Assembly: GCA_020002185.1 (NCBI GenBank)
Contig: CM034543.1
Coordinates: forward strand, 33,768,465 to 33,832,464
From: Paraescarpia echinospica
Taxonomy: Eukaryota; Annelida; Polychaeta; Sabellida; Siboglinidae
Direction: 5' to 3'
DNA: 64,000 bases
Both the position numbers and the translations under genes were made by a program. Of this stretch, positions 11,287 to 24,424 are shown one piece after another; the first letter of the stretch is position 1, and every line of letters begins with the position of its first letter. The notes under the pieces were generated by a model. That model saw nothing but the letters and a program-made list of their open reading frames with translations. It was not told the DNA's origin and searched no databases.

Positions 11287-12484
11287 TAGTAATTGCAGAG
11301 TTAATGAATGAGTCTTAGAAAAATGTAATTGGTGTTGCAATCAGTCAGTCATAATCTAGTTAAAATAAAACGAATTTTAATTATTAAAATAGCCTACACC
11401 AGTTTTCAAAGATAGAATACAGGCTTCCCATACATCACAGTACACCTTTTTTTAATAATTTAGAATCCAGAAGATATGAATACACTCGTGTGAAGTATCT
11501 GACAAACATTTGACCTTTAAATGGTATTGGTCTGGGATTATGCAGTATTATGTCACGGCTAATTGACACGTTAACTGTAGAATGATCGGACTGATTATAG
11601 CTGTTAGTTAACTGGACCAATGTCTGTAATTGCACAGTGTCTCAGAGATGGCTTAGCAACAGGCGGATTATGCGCACAAGCACGTTACCTGATTAGAGCC
11701 CCGTGGATTATAGGTTGTCAGTGAGTCATGTGACAGGGCACTGACACCACACGCATATACGTGGATGTACACACTTGCACATGCACGACAAATATACACA
11801 TTATGATTGTATCTGATTGTATTATTATAAATGAGAAATTTGTGTGCAAAACATTGTGTAACCATTTTTGTTTAATACGTTATTAGCCAGCCTTCGCATA
11901 TAACATGTACGCAAGCACACATGTTTAGCCTGTTTGCACATACGTTATATATTAGTGTATAATAATGATTATGTTATTATTAAAGAGGCATTCATGTGCA
12001 AAACATAATATAACCACTTTGGTTTAATCTGCCGTTAGTAGCACAAAACATTTGCGCCTCATATCTATCTGTACTTTATATATTATATTAGGCCTATATT
12101 GTATAGTTATAAAAGATTAGTTCATATGCAAAACGCATCATAGGCACTTTGGTTGAATTTCTTGTTAGCTAGCCCCTTTACATACACACAAAACATGCAC
12201 GCATGCACACATACTTATACATACATCTGACGCACTGATGTATGTTTTAGTGTTAGCAAAGGCCAACTTTATACATCTGCAGTGCTGTGCTGGATCAATA
12301 CTGAAGCTGCTAAGATGTTGCTAAGAATCAGTCAATCAATTAGTCAATCAGGGTGTCATCATTGCCTGAAGGGCACCAGGGAAAAAATCTCCATCCTAGC
12401 CTAAAGGGCATCACACACTGACAGACTGAGCTTACAACGACTTGGTAGCATGGTCTTGCCACCTGCTTCTTGTCTCGCATACAT

Positions 12485-12590
12485 GCATGCACACACACAC
12501 GCACGAGCACACACGCATGCACATACATGCACACACACACACGCACGCACAAACATACACGCACGAACATACATGCACGCGCGCACATAA
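12485..12590. repeat. CA/CACG-rich microsatellite
   Basis: Impure (CA)n with interspersed CG and TG steps. The cysteine- and valine-rich open frames on the minus strand are artefacts. Confidence 0.85.
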
Positions 12591-12651
12591 TTCTTCGATC
12601 TCTTTGTAGTTATAATCATATATTTAGATTGTTAGAATCACAAATGACATA

Positions 12652-12968
12652 CAGTGGAACCTTGCTTTATGGTCACCTCTGTAATACAGCCACCTTGCAA
12701 TTAAGGTCACATCTGTAATACAGCCACCTTGCAATTAAGGTCACATCTGTAATACAGCCACCTTGCAATTAAGGTCACCCCCTGTAATACAGCCACTTTG
12801 CAATTAAGGTCACCTCTGTAATACAGCCACCTTGCAATTAAGGTCACTTAGGACAGTGTGAAATTATTTCTGTAACTGTGAAGGATAGGAAGTTAGTCCC
12901 GCTAATATATGGTCACATGGCCATTCAAGTACCTTTTTAAGTGTGACCTTAATTCCGAGGTTCCACTG
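12652..12968. mobile_element. MITE (CAGTGGAACCT family) with internal minisatellite
   Basis: Bounded by CAGTGGAACCTTG on the left and CGAGGTTCCACTG on the right, an inverted terminal pair. The interior holds five tandem units of 34-35 bp (12671-12841) starting GGTCAC(C/A)TCTGTAATACAG. The copy at 33211-33399 has the same ends and a single unit, so the extra 128 bp here is internal tandem amplification. No transposase is present. Confidence 0.8.
12671..12841. repeat. 34-bp minisatellite, 5 copies, inside a MITE
   Basis: Units of 34, 34, 34, 35 and 34 bp, nearly identical, beginning GGTCACCTCTGTAATACAGC and ending TTGCAATTAA. Confidence 0.95.
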
Positions 12969-13639
12969 TGCGTCATGTATCTTCATACATGCGTGCACTT
13001 GAGCGTGACATTCACACACATATAGAAATAAAAAATTCCTCAACTCAACAGAAACCACACACAAACCCACAGTATATTAGTGAACTTCAAATAAAGACAT
13101 CATAATCACATTCTGTGACTGATTATCACAAACAGCCATTTCTGCGTGACAAAAGTGGCGACAGCAGATTATTACATAAAGGCACGGCTCCATGCAATAT
13201 ATATCGAATAATATAAAGTACCACTGGCAAAAATATGGGAATCGATATTATAGTCATCAAGGGATTTTTTGCTCTGTCAACTGAGAATTGGCAGTTGACA
13301 TCTGAGCTCTAGAGCCAATATCAAGATAGTGTTCTACACAGGCAACATTCAATTCTGTTAACACGTCAGTAATGAGACAATACTCTGTCTGCCAAGGCTC
13401 TCTAGGGAAGATGTCAACGGTAACGTCTGACAGAAAACGTAATCAATCTTGAACATTACGTGTCACGTAACAAGTAACAGATTTTATACACTTACCATGT
13501 TAATATCAACAATTCACATCAACAAGATTAATTCAGGGAGTGTATGTTTTATCAAAAATACTGCCTTCACCATAGTGTGCATTATGGAGGCTATGTAATG
13601 TTTATTTTCTGGCTGTACTTGCATCGTATTTCAGTTTCA

Positions 13640-13735
13640 GGGATGCACACATGCACACACACGTGCACACATATACGCAAACACACACACGCACGCACGC
13701 AGACATGCATGCACACACACACACATACATTTCTA
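13640..13735. repeat. CA-rich microsatellite
   Basis: ACACACGCACGCACG-type simple repeat directly before the LINE fragment. Confidence 0.85.
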
Positions 13736-13744
13736 ATCTACTGA

Positions 13745-14430
13745 TGTCAACTAATTTCATTTTATGGCTAGAAAACTTCCCGATTCAAAGTTCTATGAAA
13801 GTTGTGCTCGATGGTAAAACATCGAGAGAAGTACCCGTTGAATCTGGCATCCCACAATGCACTGTGTTTGGTCCTTTGCTCTTCCTCTGTCACTTAAATG
13901 ACTTACCACCATCAGTCAAGTAAAAATTCTGCCTGTTTGCAGATGACTACTTATATCGAGGCATCAAAACATTCATTGATCACGTTTTACTAAAAAATGA
14001 CCTGAAGCAAATCGAGAAGTGGGCAAAGCACTGAGGAATGAACTTCAATGCAAATCATTATTATATCGTCAGTGTAAAGAACAAAACAGCTTATTTCTAC
14101 AACTTTTTCTACTACTTATTTCTACAATCCATCTCTGATGAACTAAAGTGGCACTCTCATGTCGCTACAATAATTTAAAAAAACAAATAGTACACTTGGC
14201 TTCCTAAGGCGAAATATACACCACTGTCCGATAACATACATTGCCCTTGTGCGTGCTGCCTCTCGGGGGGATATAGATAGATAAGAACGTGTCCAACACC
14301 GCACCGCTTGCTTCATTACTGGCGATTACCATTCCAGACACCAAGCATCCATCACAACCATGTTAACCAACCTTAAACTCAATACCATAGAAAGCAGACC
14401 TAAGATTTAAATTCATGTATCGAGTGGTTG
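13745..14430 (+). pseudogene. dead LINE reverse-transcriptase fragment (CR1/L2-like)
   Basis: Translated pieces match the middle and 3' part of a non-LTR reverse transcriptase: LDGKTSREVPVESGIPQC, then FGPLLFLCHLNDLP, then FADD (catalytic box) after an in-frame stop, then WHSHV and HRTACFITGDYHSRHQAS, the usual C-terminal tail of CR1/L2-type proteins. GVPQG has become GIPQC. Several stops and frameshifts show it is non-functional. It lacks the endonuclease and the 5' half. Confidence 0.75.
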
Positions 14431-14997
14431 AGGGATCTAACCCAGCCGTTCCCACCGGAACATTCTGCTAGCCCCTAGGAACAAACAGCAGAAGCATATG
14501 ACCGAAACATTTCCCAGATGATGTATCCTCAAACTTTGTACAATACCTGACAGCCAAGAATACCTGGTGCTATACAGTACCTACTGCCCACACCGACCCG
14601 GATGCGCCAACAGGACACTTTCCGGAGTGTCACGGAAGCAGTGTATGGTGTCCTTAGTGATACAAAATGTTTGCATTCTGAAAAAGTTCCTGAAGTTTAA
14701 CAACGAAATCTGTTTAATGATGGGTTTTTCTTACATGTTCACTATCTTAGTGAAAAGGTACCCTGATACATGCAGCAACTGGGTCAAAGTACAATCACAC
14801 GTTTGTTTACGGTGAAGGTGACTTTGTCACCACTGATTCACAACAGGGAAGCCAGAAAAAGACAGTGAAAGGTGAATACTCAGTGATGAGAACAATTTAA
14901 TTTAAAAAAATGTTATGTTTTATTTTGTGGGGTCACAGATGCAGCACTGAAGGTATAGCACTTGACATGCAAAGCATCTGGGAGTAATATCGCCACA

Positions 14998-15112
14998 CGT
15001 ACACACGCATGCACTCTTCACACACACTCCCATTCATTCACACATGCATGCATGCACATCCACTTGCACGCATGTCCACATGCACGCACTCACACACTCA
15101 CACATAGTTAAA
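14998..15112. repeat. CA-rich microsatellite
   Basis: Impure ACAC/GCATGC simple repeat immediately left of the second 305-bp repeat copy. Confidence 0.8.
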
Positions 15113-15120
15113 TTGCACAC

Positions 15121-15426
15121 CATCATTTTTATTACAGCTGAATTCCCCACTGCTATGTCCACGTAATTACATAAGCAGTCTTTGTGTGATCATCTTGTGT
15201 GTTAACATATATCTACCTAACGAATCACACCAACTGTGCTATTAATAAACTTACCTGTACCCTAAGCTCGTAATTCTTGGGAGTAACTTATTTATAAGGA
15301 AAAATTAAGTAATAAAATATCAATAATGTCTGATTTCTCAGTTTCTTTTTCTTGGTTCCCTATTGCCAACTTCCGGTAGTTTTGACAACCAGTACAAAAC
15401 TTTCAGTTTTACTCCAAGAAAATCAT
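15121..15426 (+). repeat. dispersed 305-bp repeat, copy 2
   Basis: Direct-orientation partner of 9951-10253, 4.9 kb away. Small indels and substitutions separate the copies. Confidence 0.85.
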
Positions 15427-15594
15427 TACAATACCACAACAATCATTACGGATTATCATACCAGACCTTGATCATTGTGAATACCAATGCAGATAATCAG
15501 CTCAGGACATTTTCATTACCATAATGTACTGTAAGCCTCTGTTATTATTTCATTACCATTACAATGATGCTTATGCCTGCACTGTTTCGCAGCT

Positions 15595-15889
15595 AATTGA
15601 ACATCAGCTTCTCATTGGTTCATTACTGCAACTGTCTTGCATATTGATTGGCTGGCAGTGCACAAGCCATAGCTTCAGCGAATGGGTTCAGTATGGATCT
15701 AGTTATGCTCACAGCCTTACAAAGTTGCCTGGATTTTCACGGCAGCTGTCCGCCGAGATTCCCGCTAAGCATGGCTTTTGTTTCTATGCACTGTGTTTGA
15801 TGTTCTATACACCAATACCTGGAAAAACCTGCATTTGAGGAAAGTGCCAAAGATTTGGTGAACTGGTTGCAGCATCTTAATTTTAAAGG
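15595..15889 (+). promoter_or_regulatory. possible promoter and first exon
   Basis: Two inverted CCAAT boxes (CATTGGTTC near 15615 and GATTGGCTGG near 15647) precede a stretch ending in a strong donor, TTTTAAAG|GTAAGTTTC (exon end about 15889). The last 60 bases read as EESAKDLVNWLQHLNFK in one frame, but an in-frame stop lies upstream and no start codon fits. It may be an exon whose 5' border I cannot place, or chance. Confidence 0.25.
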
Positions 15890-16437
15890 TAAGTTTCTTT
15901 TGTTGCAGTTTGAGATGTGTGCAAATTTCCCATTACTTTAAGTTAATAATCAACAAAGAGCTTAATTTTACAATGCCAAAATATGTGGATTAATTGACAA
16001 CACTGAAGACCAAAAGAAGATGAAATGGAAGTTGTGAACAGTAAATAGTTTTTTAAATACTCATAGAAATATTTGCATAGCTTAAGGTTGAATGCTGATG
16101 TGGCAAAAAGTTGCAGAAACAATTAAGCAGAGTTCTTTGTGGGTAAACGAAACTGCCAAATTTGATGAGGGGGAATACTTTGAACAGAAATTAATTGATC
16201 AGTGTATAAATATTATTATAAAGTGTGTATGACATTTAACGGGAAACATAGATAACAAATTTTGGACTCTCTGTCAGATTTACTTCTTCCTACATGATAA
16301 CTAAATTAGTTATTGTTGTTTTTGAATTTTCGATGGTCTTTTAAAAAGAAACAGTGGATTTTACAATTACTGTAGGCAAATTGATGTAAAAACTCACCTT
16401 GTTAATCTGATTGGTATTGTTCAAGTTAGTGGTCATT

Positions 16438-16920
16438 TTAGATATCTATTTCGCAATCTGACTGGTTCTGTACTTCATCATCTGACAGGTCCTCTAATTC
16501 ACCTTCTGACTGGTCTACTACTTCATCTTCTGACTGGTCCTCTACTTCACCTTCTGACTGGTCCTCTACTTCACCATTTGACTGCTCTACTTTACCATCT
16601 GGCTGGTCCTCAATCATGTACTTTGCCAACTCAATGGTCCTCTACTTCACCATATGATTTGTCTATTTCTCCATAGATCTGACTGGTCCTCTACTTCACC
16701 ATCTGACTGGTCCTCTATTTCACCATCTGACTTGCCTCTACTTCACCATCTCACTGGTCATCTACTTCACCATCTCACTGGTCCTCTACTTCTCCATAGA
16801 TCTGACCGGTCCTCTACTTCACCATCTGACTGGTCCTCTATTTCACCATCTGACTTGCCTCTACATCACCATCTGACTGGTAATCTACTTCATCATCTCA
16901 CTGGTCCTCAATCATATACT
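16438..16920. repeat. 24-bp minisatellite segment
   Basis: Units of 24 bp (CTGACTGGTCCTCTACTTCA plus CCAT) form the left part of the array. Because 24 is a multiple of three, the minus strand carries an in-phase acidic 8-residue repeat (EDQSEGEV type) from 16629 to 16438. This open frame has a start and a stop, but no known family and no proof of expression. Confidence 0.85.
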
Positions 16921-19905
16921 TCACCATCTCTTTGGTCCTCAAACCTATACTTCACCATCTCACTGGTCCTCAAACCAGTACTTCACCATCTAACTGGTCC
17001 TCAAACATATACTTCACCGTCTCTCTGGTTCTCAAACGTATAATTCACCATCTCATTAGTCCTCAAATATGCACTTCACGATCTCTCTGGTTCTCAAACC
17101 TATACTTCACCATGTGACTGGTCCTCAAACATATACTTCACCATCTCACTGGTCCTCAAACATATACTTCTCCATTTCACTGGTCCTCAAACCTATACTT
17201 CACCATCTCACTGGTCCTCAAACCTATACTCCATCAGCTTACTAGTCCTCAAACATATATGTCACCATCTCACTGGTCCTCAAACATATACTTCACCATC
17301 TCACTGGTCCTCAAACATATACTTCACCATCTCACTGGTTCTCAAACATATACTTCACCATCTCACTGGTCCTCAAACATACACTTCACCATCTCACTGG
17401 TCTTCAAACATATACTTCACCATCTCACTGGTTCTCAAACATATACTTCACCATCTCACTGGTCCTCAAACATGTACTTCACCATCTCACTGGTTCTCAA
17501 ACACATACTTCACCATCTCACTGGTCCTCAAACATATAAGTCACCATCTCACTGGTCCTCAAACATATACTTCACCATCTCACTGGTCCTCAAACATATA
17601 TTTCACCATCTCACTGGTTCTCAAACATATACTTCACCATCTCACTGGTCCTCAAACATGTACTTCACCATCTCACTGGTTCTCAAACACATACTTCACC
17701 ATCTCACTGGTCCTCAAACATATAAGTCACCATCTCACTGGTCCTCAAACATATACTTCACCATCTCACTGGTCCTCACACATATACTTCACCATCTCAC
17801 TGGTCCTCACACATATACTTCACCATCTCACTGGTCCTCACACATATACTTCACCATCTCACTGGTCCTCAAACATATACTTCACCATCTCACTGGTCCT
17901 CAAACATATACTTCACCATCTCACTGGTCCTCACACATATACTTCACCATATCACTGGTCCTCAAACATATACTTCACCATCTCACTGGTCCTCAAACAT
18001 ATACTTCACCATCTCACTGGCACACATATACTTCACCATCTCACTGGTCCTCAAACATATACTTCACCATCTCACTGGTCCTCAAATCTATACTTTGCCA
18101 TCTCACTGGACAACACATATATTTCACCATCTCACTGGTCCTCAAACATAACATCACCATCACCATCTCACTGGTCCTCACACATATACTTCACCATCTC
18201 ATCTCACTGGTCCTCACACATATACTTCACCATATCACTGGTCCTCAAACATATACTTCACCATCTCACTGGTCCTCAAACATATACTTCACCATCTCAC
18301 TGGTCCTCACACATATAATTTACCATCTCACTGATCCTCACATATATACTTCACCATCTCACTGGTCCTCAAACATATACTTCACCATCTCACTGGTCCT
18401 CAAATCTATACTTTGCCATCTCACTGGAATTTATATTTCACCATCTCAGTGGTCCTCAAACATATACTTCACCATCACACTGGTCCTCACACATATACTT
18501 CACCATCTCACCGGTCCTCAAACATATACTTCACCATGTCACTGGTCCTCAAAGATGTACTTCACCATCTCATTGGTTCTCAAACATATACTTCACCATC
18601 TCACTGGTCCTCAAACATATAAGTCACCATCTCACTGGTCCTCAAACCTACACTTCACCATGTGACTGGTCCACAAACCTATACTTCACCATCTCACTGG
18701 TCCTCAAACATATACTTCACCATGTCATTGGTTCTCAAACATATACTTTACCATCTCATTGGTCCTCAAACATATACTTTACCATCGCACTGGTCCTCAA
18801 ATCTATACTTCACCATCTCACTGGAATTTATACTTCCCCATCTCACTGGTCCTCAAACATATAAGTCACCATCTCACAGGTCCTCAAACATATACTTCAC
18901 CATCTCACTGGTCCTCAAACATATACTTCACCATCTCACTGGTCCTCAAACATATACTTTGCCATCTCACTGGTCCTCAAACATATACTTCGCCATCTCA
19001 CTGGTCATCAAACATATACTTCACCATCTCACTGGTCCTCAAACATATACTTTACCATCTCACTGGTCATCAAACATATACTTCACCATCTCACTGGTCC
19101 TCAAACATATACTTTGCCATCTCACTGGTCCTCAAACATATACTTCGCCATCTCACTGGTCCTCAAACATATACTTCACCATCTCACTGGTCATCAAACA
19201 TATACTTCACCATCTCACTGGTCCTCAAACATATACTTCGCCATCTCACTGGTCCTCAAACATATACTTCACCATCTCACTGGTCATCAAACATATACTT
19301 CACCATCTCACTGGCCCTCAAACATATACTTCGCCATCTCACTGGTCCTCAAACATATACTTCACCATCTCACTGGTCATCAAACATATACTTCGCCATC
19401 TCACTGGTTCTCAAACATATACTTTACCATCTCACTGGTCCTCAAATCTATACTTTACCATCTCACATGAATTTATACTTCACCATCTCAGTGGTCCTCA
19501 AACATATACTTCACCATCACACTGGTCCTCACACATATACTTCACCATCTCACTGGTCCGCAAACATATACTTCACCATCTCACTGGTCCTCAAATCTAT
19601 ACTTCACCATCTCACTGGAATTTATACTTCACCATCTCGGTGGTCCTCAAACATATACTTCACCATCACACTGGTCCTCAAACATATACTTCACCATCTC
19701 ACTGGTCCTCAAACTACTTCACCATCTCACTGGTCCTCAAATCTATACTTCACCATCTCACTGGAATTTATACTTCACCATCTCAGTGGTCCTCAAACAT
19801 ATACTTCACCATCACACTGGTCCTCAAATCTATACTTCACCATCTCACTGGAATCTATACTTCACCATCACACTGGTCCTCAAATCTATACTTCAGCACC
19901 AGACT
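16921..19905. repeat. 31-bp minisatellite array
   Basis: About 95 units of 31 bp (CTTCACCATCTCACTGGTCC followed by TCAAACATATA), with scattered shorter variants such as CACTGGAATTTATA. It appears to derive from the 24-bp unit by gaining about 7 bp (AAACATA). Since 31 is 3n+1, each unit shifts the frame and all three plus-strand frames translate to the same 31-residue period; the unit has no stop on that strand. This explains overlapping open frames of 430-470 codons at 17259-20144, which I do not call genes. Confidence 0.96.
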
Positions 19906-22010
19906 TACATCATTGTCTAGAATTTTGTGCATTTTGCCTCAAACCTTTATTGATTGTCTGCAATGTTTCCACATATAAAAAGTTGTGTGCTTCCAGGTAC
20001 TGTGTGCTGTTAATCAATGATGTCAACTGCGAGGTGGTGCACTTATTTTCGTTTGGCAGATACAAAGAAAGGAGATTATATATGACAAAATATGTAGTGT
20101 TGTCATCTTACACTGGCCATGAATCACAAGCAAGCACTGCTTGACTTCTGCAATCATTAACACGTACCTTAGGTCATTATGTTTTCTATGTATACCAGGT
20201 GTAACACAAGACTATTCAGCATTTTGCAAGTCACTGGATCTAATGATCAAAGTAACTTTATCAAAAATATGACCTATTTTATTAAACTGATTGTGCATAA
20301 TAATTAACCTATTCATAAACTACAAATCTGAACATAATTAACCATGATTCATGGGAATTAATCAAACGAGAGAGAATTTTACATAAATCAAAACGTGTGC
20401 CTGCCACTACATCTGAACAGAAAATATCCTGCATATTGACAAGAAATCATACCCAAAATGATATGAAGGGTTTCATGACCATATGGAATATATCCATTTT
20501 GTTGGTTTCAAAAGAAAAAACAACTTCTGTATTTTATCCTCAACATTTTAATATATGAAGTTGGAATATATTAAGAATCATGATCACAGTCAATGCTAGA
20601 AAATTCTGAAATGATTTTTTTAGATTTTTTATACAAAATGTGAGACCTATTAGATGATTTTGCTATCAAAATGCAATATATTTTTTATTAAAATGCAACA
20701 CATCTGTTTTTTTTGTCAAAAAGTATTTATATCCAAATGGCACACACCGTCACTACACATAGCAGGAAGGGCAGCAAAGCAGGGCTCATTGGCTGAATGG
20801 ATATATATATGTATATATACTGCATTTTGTTAAAAAAGACAGATGCCATTTTGTCATGTTTTTTAACTCTTTTGTGCATGTTGTTTAACACGGAATCATT
20901 GTTATGGTATAAATTAGATTTTGTAGTAACTCAACACATCAATAAAAACAAACGCCTCATCCTTGTTTGGGCAAAATTTCAGAAATGGCGTTCATCGCGT
21001 TTTGCCCCGAAACCCTTCATACGTATGCACATCATAAAATAATAGGCAAATCCGACAGCCTATTATTATGCTATGATATTCTGCCCTGTCAGATCCATCC
21101 TAATTTTACCCATGAATTTTAAAACTGTCAAACGTGCTTGTCTGCAGCAGTAACAACGTGCACACATCATTCAGGAGCCTCCCTGCCGACTGGCTTACAC
21201 ACTTTCATTCTGTCATCAATCCTAATCTGTTACCGCTTCTCGCAGCTGCTAGACTTAACAAGTGACCAGCTGGATGACGATATATCAATTGTGACTACAC
21301 TGTCATTTAGGGAGGGGGCCATTATTTACCTGGTTTTACGTGGTGGTGGAGTTCTTGATCGACTGATTTATTCATTCAATATAAAAAGTAAACCTCTGCA
21401 TACATAAATTATAAACACAGAGGACATTGAATACGTAAGGATGACGCAAGAAAGTGCAGGCTCTCGTTTCCATTGTGGTCCTTGCGGAGACTCCCTGAAT
21501 AGTTTGAAATTCATCCCACCCAAAATCCCATGCACTGAAATGTGACCCACCTTTGAGTAATGTGCACTGAAATCTAACTCTACACAAGACTTGTATGATG
21601 GAAAAAAGATTATTTGGGAAAAATGATGTGCACTGAAAATTAACCGATCCACAAATCTTCAAAACCACGTCTGTGTACTGAAATATGATTAAATCCCTCA
21701 TTCCTGTCGCGGTTTCATGACAAAATATAAAGATGTCTCTGTCATGGACCAATATATTACTATGCTAACTTGGTGCCATTGTACATCTATCTCCTCCCAG
21801 GGGCCGAGATTCACTCGCCTTTTTCCATGTTCATTCACTGCCTCCTACCGTTGGCCTCTGAACTATCAATTGGCAGTGAATTTAACAAACACAAAGGTAT
21901 TTTTAATAGAGTTATTACTTTTTTCAGTGGACAATTTGAGTGGGCTGTCATTCTTTGGGGGCGCCGCTGGAGTTACAATCAATTTATTGGGACATTATGA
22001 TTTGCTGCAT
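19906..22010. other. AT-rich unique DNA, no gene seen
   Basis: No conserved protein or RNA gene recognised. Open frames of 80-126 codons near 20797-21752 have no family match, splice logic or codon bias that I can support. Confidence 0.5.
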
Positions 22011-22015
22011 TCAAT

Positions 22016-22285
22016 GGGGTGGTGCAGTGGTCAAATGGCTGGAGTGCCGGACTGTCAATCAAAGGAACCAGGGTTCGATTCTTGGTACCAACTCCCATTT
22101 TATCACTTGGGCAATTTCGATCACCTCATGTTGCCTGTGTCATTCAGAGTAGACACTATAAGCCGTTGGTCCCTTCTATCTGGTGTCTGTGCCAGGGGAA
22201 GTAAAAGATTTCACACAGGGGGTAAATGTGTAACCTGTCTTGGACTCTGTAACTCTTGAGAAGGGTACTCTGACATAAACCCTCA
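22016..22285 (+). mobile_element. tRNA-derived SINE (family B), copy 1
   Basis: The head has an A-box-like TGGTCAAATGGCTGG and a B box GGTTCGATTC (near 22071), as in RNA polymerase III promoters. The body shares GGTAAATGTGTAA and CATTGCCTGTGTC-type blocks with the copy at 49417. It is distinct in sequence from family A. Confidence 0.75.
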
Positions 22286-23044
22286 GCGAAATATCCTGGT
22301 CGGATTTTGCCGAGTAATTATTCACATAATTCACGACAGCTGAAATTACATAGTCAGCAGGAACGAGGTTAAGATAAAAATACTACAATCACTGCCCGTA
22401 GTCTGTTGCTCTGCGGGTGTAATCAAGTGCAGGTAATGACATTACTACACTCATTCTTGCCACGAATTAAATTTGTCCCATCATTCTGGCACTGATAAAT
22501 CACTACAGAGCATAATTCATGTAGTGTTGTGCAAAATATGACCACATTAAAGGATTGACAAGTCTGAAAAATTTCAAGAATAATCCGTCACGAGACAAAA
22601 TAATTGAGATAACCTTTGGACATATGTTTGATCTAACTGGTACAGCCATACAATTTTACCACCAAACTCAGTTATGAGAGAGTTATGAGAGCTATTATAT
22701 AAATAATTGAGAAATCTTTACACAGGTTTTGTTATTAAAAAAATTACTGACATAGTAATCAAGAAAAATGGAATATGAAAATATGTCAGTATTATAAATT
22801 GTCTTGGTAAGCATCCCTTGTGAATTATGAACAGATAATATTGTAACTGATTGTAATTAAGATTAGTTAACAATAACTGGTGCAGTTTAGTGAAAATATT
22901 ATTGAGAATGTCACAACTGACAATAATTAGGACAATTCGGTGAATAGTGTGTAATGAAAATACCGTAATGTAACTTAACGAACATTAACAGAGATAACTA
23001 GATACAGCATGTATGGGAAAAACAGTATTCTGAAGCATCTTTGG
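22286..23044. other. unique AT-rich DNA, nothing identified
   Basis: No coding potential or repeat partner found in this window. Confidence 0.45.
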
Positions 23045-23475
23045 TAGCTGCCTGCATCCTCGCAAGCCAGAGGTGGTGACTACATGACACCTGGCAGCAT
23101 GCGGAAGGTCGCTGAATTTGTTGTACAGCTGAACTTTGTCCTATGGAATCTGTATCCGCCGTTCTTACTGTGGGAACCATGAAAATGTCATCATGCACAA
23201 ACTGCCCTCACCTCACATCAAAGAGCAGTTACGGGAAATCCCAATATAAGTCTCCGTTTGACCATTCTCACAAGCGGCTGAGTGGTACTGTGTAATGAAA
23301 TAATGACTTCTACTTCCCAAACATTGCATGCAACATGAGCCACGGTTGGTCGAAATGAAAACGAGCCGAACACCCTTGCTGACGATATTATTGGGTGAGC
23401 TTAACTTCAGTGTTTCACAAGGCGATCTGCCGGTGGTACCGAGACTGATGTAGTCAGCAGCGCCCCCTGGTGTAC
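23045..23475 (+). repeat. dispersed repeat family C, long copy
   Basis: It matches 57018-57450 from CATCCTCGCAAGCCAG through TGCGGAAG, AATCCCAATATA and GAGCCACGGTTGGT to the CAGCAGCGCCCCCTGG end. No coding frame was found. The class is unresolved. Confidence 0.7.
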
Positions 23476-24420
23476 AAGAATGGCAGACTGTGAGCAATCC
23501 ATAAGGTATTCACAGACAACAATTAAGGAGATTGGTGGACATGTGCTTCGAAGAAGACAGAGTCGGCCAACTCATGTCATGTGCCGACGCTAAAAAAAGC
23601 ATACCTGCGTCGGTTGACCCGTAGATCGATTGACGAGCTTTAGGAAACTTCTGCAGACTAAACATACAAAAACAGACCAGACAGTGCCAAAAAAATGGTC
23701 ATGTTTCAATAAATGTTGACACTGCCTGTCAAACTGTGACATTTCTCTGAAACAGTGAATGAGATTAAATTATATAATTTAAATAACACTGCATTGCCAC
23801 AGAATTGGGCGATGCACAAACTTGGAACACGAAACAATAGAGGGTAAAATTATAGTAAAAAAGTAACTCCTTTTGCACGTAAATCCTCGGAAACCAAGCT
23901 CATATACCTATGGAAATATAATGTTGATTGGAAAGCTGTCATTGTTACAAAGTGTGATAAAAAGATTAATGTAAACATGACATAAACGCTGACATCGTTC
24001 TTTGAGACACGGCCACTTCTGACACATTGAAGAAACAACCACCACCAATGAATGTTCTGCATGCCAACAACAATCTTTATAACACCATTGATTCACGTGT
24101 TTTGCAGACACGTCTGCGCAGTTATGTTTTATGTAGCGCAGAAAGCGTCATGTTCGACCAGGTGTGTTTATAAGCGAGTGCCTGGCAAGAGACCGAGATG
24201 GATTTAACGACAGATGCCACATGTCAAGTCTGACTGCCAGCAAGATCTGTAATAATTGTTATCAGGGTAGTTTTTGCAGAGGATAGCCAGTCCATGTTAC
24301 CATCAGCCTTATAATTGATTAAACTTACTGTATACTTCAGAATAGAAGCATTGGTTTTGTTGCCCACATAAATGCCATTTGAGTTTCATTCAAAAAGTGT
24401 CTTAATATAATATTCTTAAT
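23476..24420. other. unique DNA, nothing identified
   Basis: No gene or repeat partner recognised. Confidence 0.4.
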
Positions 24421-24424
24421 ACTA

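Noticed and set aside
17259..20144. Open frames of 438-468 codons on the plus strand
   Set aside because: They are produced by a stop-free 31-bp repeat that reads the same peptide in all three frames; no codon or domain evidence of a gene.
21372..21752. 126-codon minus-strand frame
   Set aside because: Low-complexity, cysteine-rich translation with no family match and no splice logic.
22070..22082. Functional tRNA gene suggested by the B box
   Set aside because: No cloverleaf closes and the head is followed by a long SINE body shared with another copy.
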